Positions 1 through 6,585 of a DNA stretch of 24,988 nt are shown in pieces; position 1 is the first letter of the stretch, and every line of letters begins with the position of its first letter. Location of the stretch: IMG/VR virus record IMGVR_UViG_3300027881_000070, positions 1 to 24,988 of that record; one strand, given 5' to 3'. The translations under genes and the position numbers were made by a program. The notes below the pieces were generated by a model. It made no database searches. It saw only the letters and a program-made list of their open reading frames with translations, and was not told where the DNA came from. Source of the stretch: a virus.

Positions 1-21
1 TTCAATGCACCCACGCATACG

Positions 22-47
22 AAAACGCCGGATTGAAGTCCGGCGTT
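22..47 (-). terminator. Intrinsic terminator ending the late operon
   Basis: A perfect 9-bp inverted repeat (AACGCCGGA at 24-32, TCCGGCGTT at 39-47) with a 6-base loop. On the minus strand the stem is followed by a short T run (TTTT). It lies about 30 bases beyond the stop of the last leftward gene, the 3TM-holin-like protein, so it probably ends the late transcript. The T run is short, so some readthrough is possible. Confidence 0.8.
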
Positions 48-79
48 CAAAGTTTAAGGAATTGAAAGAGGCGTTACGG

Positions 80-472
80 CTAGAGCTTACGCCTCCAGAT
101 ACGAATGCCGAAGGTGGCAGCATAGATCATGAGGATCAGCCATCTGTACCAGTCTGGCGTCGTTTCAAGTATCTTGAAACCCTCAAGGACATACGGAGCA
201 AGGTGCGGGATGAAAACGAAAACCATAGGGACAGTGAGGACGAGGATTACTAGCTCGTCCTTCCACCCACTATTGCGGATAGATTCTATCTCCCATTCGT
301 GATCCCTACCCTCAGACTCACTTGCGCGTTTGGATTTAGCTTCCTCATACGCTCGCTTGCCTCTGAGAACTTCTAGCTCTACTTCCTGTTTGAGCTTGTT
401 TTTCTCTATGTAATAATCCGCCACCTTTGGCGCGACCTTACCTAATAGTGCCCCTACTATTGAACTCCACAT
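80..472 (-). CDS. Holin-like protein of the 3TM (GTA holin) type
   Basis: A 130-residue protein with an amphipathic, charged N-terminal half and hydrophobic segments in the C-terminal half. After a Gly-Trp-Lys-Asp-Glu start there is a membrane segment (about residues 74-97), a short linker containing TTPDWYRW, and a second segment (about 108-124) ending in a basic Arg-Arg-Lys tail. The N-terminal stretch (about 5-20) could be a third, weak segment. This layout resembles the 3TM holin family known from gene transfer agents and marine phages, which would open the inner membrane for the endolysin. A GGGAG ribosome binding site lies about 7 bases before the ATG. It is the last gene before a terminator, in the same transcript as the endolysin. 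Family membership is inferred from pattern only; a small structural membrane protein is the alternative. Confidence 0.65.
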   Translation of the reverse strand: MWSSIVGALLGKVAPKVADYYIEKNKLKQEVELEVLRGKRAYEEAKSKRASESEGRDHEWEIESIRNSGWKDELVILVLTVPMVFVFIPHLAPYVLEGFKILETTPDWYRWLILMIYAATFGIRIWRRKL

Positions 473-500
473 ATTATTCTCCCTGTCGGCATAAGCCCTC

Positions 501-1313
501 CTAATCGTTCTGTTGAGTCTTGCTCACGATTATAATATCGAAGCCGCCGTGTATGTGGCCGGGCTCCGTCTTACAGAAAGCGTTGAGTCGTATGTCTGTT
601 CTCTCTGGGAATTTATAGTACGGCTTAAATTCATGCTGGAAACCAGAGCCTCGTATTGGAATAGCGACTTCATGCTTGATTAACCAGTCAGTCACTGAAC
701 CGCCACCAGCAAGCCCTGTATGCTGCCGTGCGTATAGATGAAACTCTACGTAGTCAGGCGCTTTGTTATTGGTTGCGTCACTGACAACTGTTCCATAGTA
801 GCTGACCATGTATCCGTCAAAGCCTGCTGGTATTGTGTACTGCGCCATCATGGTCTGGTTATGTCCGACCTCGAGAATAGCGTAGTCCACATTCTCTGCT
901 GCGTTGTGTATCCTTACAGACGAGTCGAGGGCTACTGCCGACCCGACGGATGCCCGGAAGACACGAATCAACGGTGTGCCTAGCGCAACGGCTGTCGTCG
1001 TAAGCGTTCCATCTAGGAGTACGGACTGGTTCTTGAGTTCCCAATTAGCGTCGAGTCCCTGAATGTTGATCCGACCGCCTCGCATTGCTTCCTGATCGGC
1101 AGTCTGGCTAACGTGCGTGATGGTAGCTGTCGTCGGATACGTGTACGGAGAGCTACCTGTCCATACATCCTCAGCCGTGTTAGCAGCGACGTCTTCGTTC
1201 TCTCCGAACTTGTTAATGTGCTGGATGCCGGGGTACACACCCATGGCTATCAACAGATTATCGTCTGTCATCGGGTGCCCGTTAGGGCCTTGTGGGCCGG
1301 GAACTATAGCCAT
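501..1313 (-). CDS. Putative virion structural protein
   Basis: A 270-residue protein with no signal peptide or membrane segment, rich in Thr, Ala, Val and Gly and probably mostly beta structure. It starts with a short PGPQGPNG stretch resembling a collagen-type turn. It then has a Lys-Phe-Gly-Glu-Asn region, DVWTGSSPYTYP at about 49-60, and NQTMMAQYTIPAG at about 152-164. This arrangement recalls a family of virion-associated proteins of unknown role that I know from many marine phages; I infer a tail or capsid surface protein. An AAGGTG ribosome binding site precedes the ATG. A gap of about 90 bases containing a palindrome separates it from the lipoprotein gene upstream, so it may have some independent control. 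Confidence 0.6.
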   Translation of the reverse strand: MAIVPGPQGPNGHPMTDDNLLIAMGVYPGIQHINKFGENEDVAANTAEDVWTGSSPYTYPTTATITHVSQTADQEAMRGGRINIQGLDANWELKNQSVLLDGTLTTTAVALGTPLIRVFRASVGSAVALDSSVRIHNAAENVDYAILEVGHNQTMMAQYTIPAGFDGYMVSYYGTVVSDATNNKAPDYVEFHLYARQHTGLAGGGSVTDWLIKHEVAIPIRGSGFQHEFKPYYKFPERTDIRLNAFCKTEPGHIHGGFDIIIVSKTQQND

Positions 1314-1380
1314 TAGATTTTCACCTTAGTTAGGTGTCTATGTATTAGAAAGGCGTGTGCCATTACTTCCTCTGAAAATT

Positions 1381-1394
1381 GTCACATATGTGAC
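1381..1394. repeat. Perfect 14-bp palindrome between the lipoprotein and structural genes
   Basis: GTCACATATGTGAC is its own reverse complement. It lies in the only gap of appreciable size in the left 11 kb, just past the lipoprotein stop. On the minus strand it can fold as a 5-bp stem with an ATAT loop followed by AATTTT, so it could be a weak terminator. It could equally be an operator for a dimeric regulator. Confidence 0.55.
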
Positions 1395-1402
1395 GAAATT
1401 TG

Positions 1403-1678
1403 TTATCTAATTATCTGAATGCTCTCGACGCACATATAGGAATCGTACGTTCTTGGGAGACAGTCCTTGCTGTATCGGCAACCCATAGGAGGACTCCCGA
1501 ACCACTTAATATGTATCATGCCCCCATTAGCTTCACACGATTGCCGGTATGCTATGAAGGCATCGCGGTGTTCCAGTGCGCGAGCTTCACGTTCGTGCTT
1601 GCGCTCTATCCTCTCGGCGGGAGTAAGTGTGGTGCAGCCCATCAGCAATAGACAAGCTATAACAATGAGTGCCTTCAT
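1403..1678 (-). CDS. Small outer-membrane-type lipoprotein, possible o-spanin
   Basis: A 91-residue protein with a type II signal peptide: Met-Lys, a hydrophobic core, then the lipobox LMGC with Cys15 as the lipidation site. The mature part begins with a charged helical stretch (about 22-45), followed by a region with several Cys residues (49, 67, 73, 83) that could form disulfides. The ATG overlaps the stop of the HslV-like gene by 4 bases (ATGA) and has a strong GGAGGA ribosome binding site. Lysis-cassette lipoproteins are often outer-membrane spanins of the Rz1 type. Rz1 proteins are usually Pro-rich, and this one is not, so the spanin role is only a possibility. The lipoprotein assignment itself is firm. 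Confidence 0.75.
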   Translation of the reverse strand: MKALIVIACLLLMGCTTLTPAERIERKHEREARALEHRDAFIAYRQSCEANGGMIHIKWFGSPPMGCRYSKDCLPRTYDSYMCVESIQIIR

Positions 1679-2157
1679 ACTTCCTCCACTTGTAGGGGTC
1701 GTCCCATCTTGGACGAGTAGGTGTCTCTCTTACAGGCTATCTCCACAGCTTCCTTCGCTGTAGCTCCTGCATCCATAGCGCCTAACGCTATGTTCCCACC
1801 ACTACCGAGAGCGTGGTACTGGACGGGTATTTCCTCTGGGGTAAAGAACCGATCAACGATCCATATGGTCTTATCAGGCTTCATGAGAAGGCACCAGAAG
1901 TCTTCCCCATCATCCTCAAGCCCTAGTATCTGATTGTCGTCCATGACCTCAGAGAAGTCGTGAGACTCATGCACTGAGTACCACTCCATGAAGATGAAGC
2001 ATGGCCCCGGCGCACCTATATGCCCCACAAGAGTTCCCTTGTTGGGGCCTTTTTTTATCCTTTGTATCTTGACGCATGGTGTAGCGATGTTATCTATGGT
2101 GTTCTGATTGTCCGACACCATGACACCCGCCCTTTTATCGGCTACAATAGTAGTCAT
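1675..2157 (-). CDS. HslV-like proteasome-type Ntn hydrolase
   Basis: A 160-residue protein that follows the pattern of HslV, the peptidase of the bacterial HslUV ATP-dependent protease. It begins Met-Thr-Thr-Ile-Val-Ala, as HslV does, so removal of Met1 would expose the catalytic Thr2. An Asp (Asp16, in VSDNQNT) and a Lys (Lys30, in VKIQRI) fall where HslV has its conserved active-site Asp and Lys. The C-terminal part has the hallmark ALGSGGNIALGAM (116-128) followed by an Ala-rich helix ATAKEAVEIACKRD. Usual HslV length is about 175, so this is slightly short. There is no HslU-type ATPase in the window. It sits one base after the zincin-like gene and overlaps the lipoprotein gene. The fold call is strong; its target, and whether it assembles into rings or uses host HslU, is unknown. 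Confidence 0.85.
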   Translation of the reverse strand: MTTIVADKRAGVMVSDNQNTIDNIATPCVKIQRIKKGPNKGTLVGHIGAPGPCFIFMEWYSVHESHDFSEVMDDNQILGLEDDGEDFWCLLMKPDKTIWIVDRFFTPEEIPVQYHALGSGGNIALGAMDAGATAKEAVEIACKRDTYSSKMGRPLQVEEV

Positions 2158-2158
2158 G

Positions 2159-2662
2159 TCAGTGCCCCATTATTTGAGTTTGCTGCTTTGCGTCACAGTC
2201 ATACAGACGCTTCCATTCCTCCAGAGGTCGTTTGAATGATTGTACGGCGTTTAGGTAGTCAACGTACTCGTTAGTAAGTTTCCATGCCTCTCGTTCTATC
2301 ACACAGTCCAACAGCCGTGACGAGTTGTCGTCGAACGCACCATTAAAGTACTGTAGGTAATGTATTTGTTCGTGGAAGATAGTCAACCACATCTGGGTAC
2401 CCTTGAGGGGTGTGTCTAGCCAGACGATAGGTGAGCCACCCCAATACGCGCCACGTACTCGAATGTCTCCGAGCATACCCGAACGTCTTACTGTTGGTGT
2501 CTCTAGCCCCTTGCAGTTGTACTTGGACAACTCACAAGCAGCCTTCCATGTTGCCCTAGCCACACGCTGATCTTGAGCCCATTGGGACGCTACGGTGGTA
2601 GCACCCGTCAGGAAGATCGCAGCGACTAACGGCAGTATGAACCGTAGTCTTGGTAGTCTCAT
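2159..2662 (-). CDS. Signal-anchored HExxH zinc metallopeptidase-like protein
   Basis: A 167-residue protein starting with basic residues and a hydrophobic segment (about 8-26), a signal anchor or cleavable signal peptide. The rest should be periplasmic. Residues 97-101 read HEQIH, the HExxH zinc site of metallopeptidases, within a hydrophobic helix TIFHEQIHYLQY. Glu123 or Glu125, in CVIEREAW 22-24 residues later, is a good candidate third zinc ligand, as in gluzincin-type enzymes. Cys residues at 43, 50, 120 and 156 could form disulfides. The ATG overlaps the endolysin stop by 4 bases, so the two are translationally coupled. Its position where spanins are often found suggests a lysis or envelope-processing role (inference). 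I do not recognise a specific family. Confidence 0.65.
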   Translation of the reverse strand: MRLPRLRFILPLVAAIFLTGATTVASQWAQDQRVARATWKAACELSKYNCKGLETPTVRRSGMLGDIRVRGAYWGGSPIVWLDTPLKGTQMWLTIFHEQIHYLQYFNGAFDDNSSRLLDCVIEREAWKLTNEYVDYLNAVQSFKRPLEEWKRLYDCDAKQQTQIMGH

Positions 2663-3060
2663 TTAATTTCCCAGTGAAACAAATCATTGAAATTCTGATC
2701 GGTCAGGTCTCCATCCCTGTCCCAATCGCCTCCCCATCTTAGAGTTAGCCCTAGTTCCTCTGCTATCGCGTAGCCACGCCCAGCTAAGTAGCCGAGTGAG
2801 CCCCACAACTTGTTGTCTTTCAGCGGTCGGGGGAACGGCTGTAAGTCTACAGCCAAAGATGGTTTGTGATTATGTTTACTGTCTGGGTATTTGAGTTTAC
2901 TGTATCCGTTTTCAAAGAGTCCGTTCTGTGTCTCTCTATCTCTGTATCCGTACAAAAGACTTATGTCTGCTACGTCTCGGAGCATACGATCACACCACTC
3001 CTGAAGACGCGGGTCTAAGGTGTTATATACCTTCTGTGATTTAGTTCCCCAACGCCGCAT
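2659..3060 (-). CDS. Endolysin, M15-family L-alanyl-D-glutamate/D-Ala-D-Ala type peptidase
   Basis: A 133-residue protein matching the VanY/T5-endolysin group (peptidase M15), which cuts peptide bonds in peptidoglycan. Residues 61-72 have Ser-Lys-His-Asn followed by Pro-Ser and Ala-Val-Asp, the first zinc-binding motif, with His63 (or His65) and Asp72 as ligands. The C-terminus has WGGDWDRDGD (109-118) and FHWEI (128-132), where His129 is the third ligand and Glu131 the likely catalytic acid. The opening about loops 35-46 (LLYGYRDRETQN) also fits the family. No signal peptide is present, so export would need a holin. Start ATG has AGGAG 8 bases upstream and lies 20 bases inside the end of the preceding gene. 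Length is close to that of the T5 enzyme. Confidence 0.9.
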   Translation of the reverse strand: MRRWGTKSQKVYNTLDPRLQEWCDRMLRDVADISLLYGYRDRETQNGLFENGYSKLKYPDSKHNHKPSLAVDLQPFPRPLKDNKLWGSLGYLAGRGYAIAEELGLTLRWGGDWDRDGDLTDQNFNDLFHWEIK

Positions 3061-5050
3061 TGATCTGTCTCCTTACTGATTCGGATACATTCTCGACATC
3101 CTTGCCGGCCTTCTCTGAGGCTTTCTCTATGTCAGCCATTGCTGAGCCAGTGATAGCTACAGCCGCAGGGCCAGTGAACCGATCCATGAAGGGAGCCGAA
3201 TGGTTTGCACCAGCCAGTTCCGCCATAAGCATCTTCCTCTGCGAGAAGTTCTTGCCGAAGATGATGCGTCCGAGGATACGGATGGGCACTGTCGCTGTCC
3301 TAACGAGCAAGCTCTTCTTAGCCAGTGAGTGTCCAAAGGTGAATACGGATATAGCCTTAGCTACATCAAGATTGAACAGAGGCTTGGTGGCCTTGTTCTG
3401 TGCCTGTGCCGCGAACTCTCGTAGCTGCGACATCTTAGACTTCTCCAGTCCCATAGCTTCTACTAGGTGGCTCTGCTTCGCCATTGTCCTATCGTAGTTA
3501 CGAATGAAACCATTCCAGTCAGGCTTGCCATCATTGAATAGCGGCGCAGCTATGTCGTACAAGAAATCCTGACGCATACCCTCCACTGATGGGTGGTTGT
3601 CCCCTAGAATCTCTCTAATGCGCTTCACGGTACGTGTAGCCGCAGGCTTAGCACCGGCAGCAGAGGCTCCCCTGAGCCAGCTAGTGATCTCACCCGGAGT
3701 AGCGTTACGATCCATAAGCTGTACAATAGTATTATCCTCAAGGAACCTATCGTTGTATGCCTGTCGTGCCTCACGCGCCTCATTCCATCTACGGATGCCG
3801 CGAGGATCACCAGAAATCATGTCAGAGTTGAACTGTTGGTCGAGCCAGTTGTTCAGCTTCTCTTGGAGCTTGGTTATTGCGAGGTCTTCCCGCACAGTCT
3901 TGGGCTGACGCCGTACCTTTGGCGTGGCCCTAGAGTCTATAACCTTATCTAGCCGGTTGCTAATAGTCTGAATGTCTTGAATACGTGCAGTAGCGCGAGT
4001 GGAGGTAGGCGTTTTGACCTGTACCTTCACCTTCTCATTGTTTACAACAGTCTTGCCCTTAGTCTTAGGGGCGGTAAGCTGTGACGGAGACCGCGTATCG
4101 AGTGCAGCCAGATCATCCAGCGCTTGGGTTACGTGCCGCATCTTGGGAAGGTCAAAGCCTTCTTCCATTAGCTCTCGTGTAGCGACCTTAGCAAACCTGT
4201 TGGCTTCCTTAGTGTCTACAAAACTCTTGCTCTCTAGTGCAAGCTGGGCCTTGTTAGACGCAGAGGCTTTCTGTAGGTTACCAGCCTCTACCAGCGCATC
4301 CCGCAGTTGTGCTGCGTTGGCGTTCCTAGTAGTAGGGGTCATGTCCTTAGCCGCCTCAATGATAGAGGAAGCGAAGTCAGCAGGGTCTAGGTCGATGCCC
4401 AGCTCGTCTGCTATGCGCTCTATGCGCGCCTGTGACTTGAGTAGGCTATTACTAGAGCGTACAACACCACCCACCTTGAGGCCAGCTATGTTGGTGGCTC
4501 CCATGATGTTGGTGTAGATCATAGTACGTGCTAGCTCATTGCCGAAGCTCAGTTGGGTGGCTATATAGTCCACACTGTCGTCGAACTTCTTTAGCGGTGC
4601 CGCCAGCCCCATGAGCATTTCCTGCCCTGTGGAGGTACGCGGTTGGAACGTCAGAGCGTCAGACACAGCGCGCTGTACTGCATTGGCAGGGTCATTGAAG
4701 CCCTGACCTTGGAAGATACCATAGATACCAGCCGCCACTCCTGCTATACCACCCAGAGGCTCTGCTACTGCACTACTGAGTACACTAGTTGCCACCTGAG
4801 CAGCACCACCAGTGCGCCTAGCTATGTCAGCCGCAGGTATAATACCACGGCCAGCCGCTACATTCTGGGCAGCACGTTGCTCTCCCTCAGTGAGTTCTGC
4901 TCCACTTACCGTACCCTGTGAGCGTATGGCAGCCTGAGCAATAGCGTTGCGAGCTATTTGTTTAGTTCGTGGATCATTGTCAAACTCACCGGACTGTTCG
5001 CGTTCGGCAAGCTCTCGCGCTTCGTCAACTGATAGCTGTCGTCGTGCCAT
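3041..5050 (-). CDS. Large internal virion / DNA ejection protein candidate
   Basis: A 669-residue, mostly helical, charged protein. It has a hydrophobic Ala/Gly-rich stretch around residues 83-116 and a second moderately hydrophobic, basic region near 575-600 (TVPIRILGRIIFGKNF). Long helical stretches rich in Ala, Arg, Asp and Lys fill the middle. Size, composition and position (last virion gene before the endolysin, after another large helical protein) fit the internal core or ejection proteins of podoviruses, which enter the cell envelope with the DNA. No lytic transglycosylase motif is visible. The start lies 2 bases after the preceding stop. The family is inferred from context and composition only. 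Confidence 0.55.
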   Translation of the reverse strand: MARRQLSVDEARELAEREQSGEFDNDPRTKQIARNAIAQAAIRSQGTVSGAELTEGEQRAAQNVAAGRGIIPAADIARRTGGAAQVATSVLSSAVAEPLGGIAGVAAGIYGIFQGQGFNDPANAVQRAVSDALTFQPRTSTGQEMLMGLAAPLKKFDDSVDYIATQLSFGNELARTMIYTNIMGATNIAGLKVGGVVRSSNSLLKSQARIERIADELGIDLDPADFASSIIEAAKDMTPTTRNANAAQLRDALVEAGNLQKASASNKAQLALESKSFVDTKEANRFAKVATRELMEEGFDLPKMRHVTQALDDLAALDTRSPSQLTAPKTKGKTVVNNEKVKVQVKTPTSTRATARIQDIQTISNRLDKVIDSRATPKVRRQPKTVREDLAITKLQEKLNNWLDQQFNSDMISGDPRGIRRWNEAREARQAYNDRFLEDNTIVQLMDRNATPGEITSWLRGASAAGAKPAATRTVKRIREILGDNHPSVEGMRQDFLYDIAAPLFNDGKPDWNGFIRNYDRTMAKQSHLVEAMGLEKSKMSQLREFAAQAQNKATKPLFNLDVAKAISVFTFGHSLAKKSLLVRTATVPIRILGRIIFGKNFSQRKMLMAELAGANHSAPFMDRFTGPAAVAITGSAMADIEKASEKAGKDVENVSESVRRQINAALGN

Positions 5051-5052
5051 TA

Positions 5053-6585
5053 TTAACCCCGTTGATCTGGAAAGAGTCGGTCTAGTGACTGGTTGTATTC
5101 ATCGTCAGTTACATCTGGTAACGCCTGTGGTGCAGCGGAACCACCATCAAGTGGCTGTACGTCTACATCAAGAGGGGTATCAAAGGTAGCTCTCGCATCA
5201 TCACCAATGGTAACACCAAACTTGTCATACAAAGCAGCTATGTTCTGGCGGTAACTTGCCAGAGCCTTGCCGCCCATGAGTCTGTCGATCTTCTCGTCGG
5301 AGATAAATGTACCATCACGACGTTCGATTGCACCGTAGTACCCGTTGAGGATATCATCTACATCATTCGAGCCAGTGGCTACAATCTCCATAGACCGCCT
5401 CATGAGTACAGCCGGGTTGGCTGAGCCAGCACCCAATCGTAGTAAGGCGTTCTTAATATCGTTATCAGACAAGCCCCTATTGCTTGGCTCTGCGGCTCGC
5501 GCCGAGAGATAAGCCAGTTCGATGATCTGCGCTCTGTAGTTCTGCGCTTGTGCCGAGGACTCTTGTGCCCACACCGGCAAGTTTATCTGTTCCCAGATAG
5601 CGTTGTTCGGTCTAGCAGCGTGTCCGCGATACTTGTCTAGCAAGTCGCTGTCCGATGCAAAGGTATCACCCGGTACGAAAGCTTCGAGTACACCACGTAT
5701 AGACCTAGCAGTATTATCCATCCATGCTATAGTCCTACCAGCGTCTCCGACAACCTCTTGTACGTTGCCCCTAACTGCAGCATCCCGTATTCCACTGAGT
5801 ACCGCATCGTACTTACGTACAACACTGACATTGGCTTGGACAACTGAGCGTACCTTACTAAAGTCCTTCTTACCTAGTGCGCTAGACAACAACTCAGTGT
5901 CAGACCTGCCGGGAGCACGACCACCTGTTGGGTTGTTGCGTGTCAGACCAGCACCCCACGGTACAAATTGTAGGCTACCATCAGGCTGTGCTATGTTGAG
6001 TCCCTTGACTCCATTCTCGTCTCGCGCTAGAGTACCATCAACAGCCGTACCATTACGGAAGGCGGTTATAACATCTGACTCTTCTGCAAGGCTCTCTTGT
6101 CGTGTAGACTCCGCCTGTAGCTTCTCGAACTCTGTCCGCTCAGTACGTAGGTCTGTGATGCGCTTGAGGGCGCTCCCCAAAACCTCTGAGTCTCCAGAGC
6201 GATTGGCTATGTTGGCTATCTGTCGAGCTAGGTTAATCCTGTCCTGATAGGTGCCCTCTGCCGATACCTTACTAGCTAGCTGTCTAATCTCTCTACGACC
6301 ACGTAGCTGATCCACAGTAAGACCTGTAGACTCTGCTACATCACGATCAGTTGCCTGTGAGTGTGCCTCTGCTGCTGCTTGACCAAAGCCCTTAAAGGAA
6401 CGGTTACGTACAACACTGGCTGCCCCACCTAAGAGACCAGCTAGCCCACGACCTGCTGTACGTCCGCTGGCTTTGGCTGACTGTTGCATCTTAGTAGCAA
6501 GGGCGTCACGTTGCGCTGTGACCTGATCCTTCTCGTCAACTGAGGAGACCCCAAGACTCTCTAGGAATCCTGCTTGTTCTGGCAT
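5053..6585 (-). CDS. Internal virion / ejection protein candidate
   Basis: A 510-residue protein, largely helical and polar. The N-terminal part is basic (about residues 37-65) with a short Gly/Ala-rich hydrophobic segment LAGLLGGAASVV. A likely coiled coil follows around 125-170 (INLARQIANIANRSGD through EFEKLQAE), and the acidic C-terminus contains DVDVQPLDGG and ends in LFPDQRG. It starts in a TAATG overlap with the S74-domain gene and is followed by the 669-residue protein, forming a block of three that occupies the slot of the podoviral ejection proteins. I see no catalytic motif and cannot name a family; the ejection role is inferred from position. Confidence 0.5.
   Translation of the reverse strand: MPEQAGFLESLGVSSVDEKDQVTAQRDALATKMQQSAKASGRTAGRGLAGLLGGAASVVRNRSFKGFGQAAAEAHSQATDRDVAESTGLTVDQLRGRREIRQLASKVSAEGTYQDRINLARQIANIANRSGDSEVLGSALKRITDLRTERTEFEKLQAESTRQESLAEESDVITAFRNGTAVDGTLARDENGVKGLNIAQPDGSLQFVPWGAGLTRNNPTGGRAPGRSDTELLSSALGKKDFSKVRSVVQANVSVVRKYDAVLSGIRDAAVRGNVQEVVGDAGRTIAWMDNTARSIRGVLEAFVPGDTFASDSDLLDKYRGHAARPNNAIWEQINLPVWAQESSAQAQNYRAQIIELAYLSARAAEPSNRGLSDNDIKNALLRLGAGSANPAVLMRRSMEIVATGSNDVDDILNGYYGAIERRDGTFISDEKIDRLMGGKALASYRQNIAALYDKFGVTIGDDARATFDTPLDVDVQPLDGGSAAPQALPDVTDDEYNQSLDRLFPDQRG

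Noticed and set aside
1338-1352. TAATAC sequence resembling a T7-type promoter upstream of the 501-1313 gene
   Set aside because: Only the first six bases match the T7 consensus; the rest, including the start site region, does not.
1381-1394. CRP-type binding site
   Set aside because: The half-sites TCACA and TGTGA are in the reverse order compared with the TGTGA-N6-TCACA consensus.
3999-4517. 172-residue plus-strand frame opposite the internal protein gene
   Set aside because: Ser/Leu-rich composition is what the reverse of an Ala/Glu/Lys-rich helical gene gives; no ribosome binding site and no partner genes on this strand.
5603-6247. 214-residue plus-strand frame
   Set aside because: It lies wholly opposite the 510-residue gene, is rich in Ser, Leu and Arg like an antisense frame, and has no motif.
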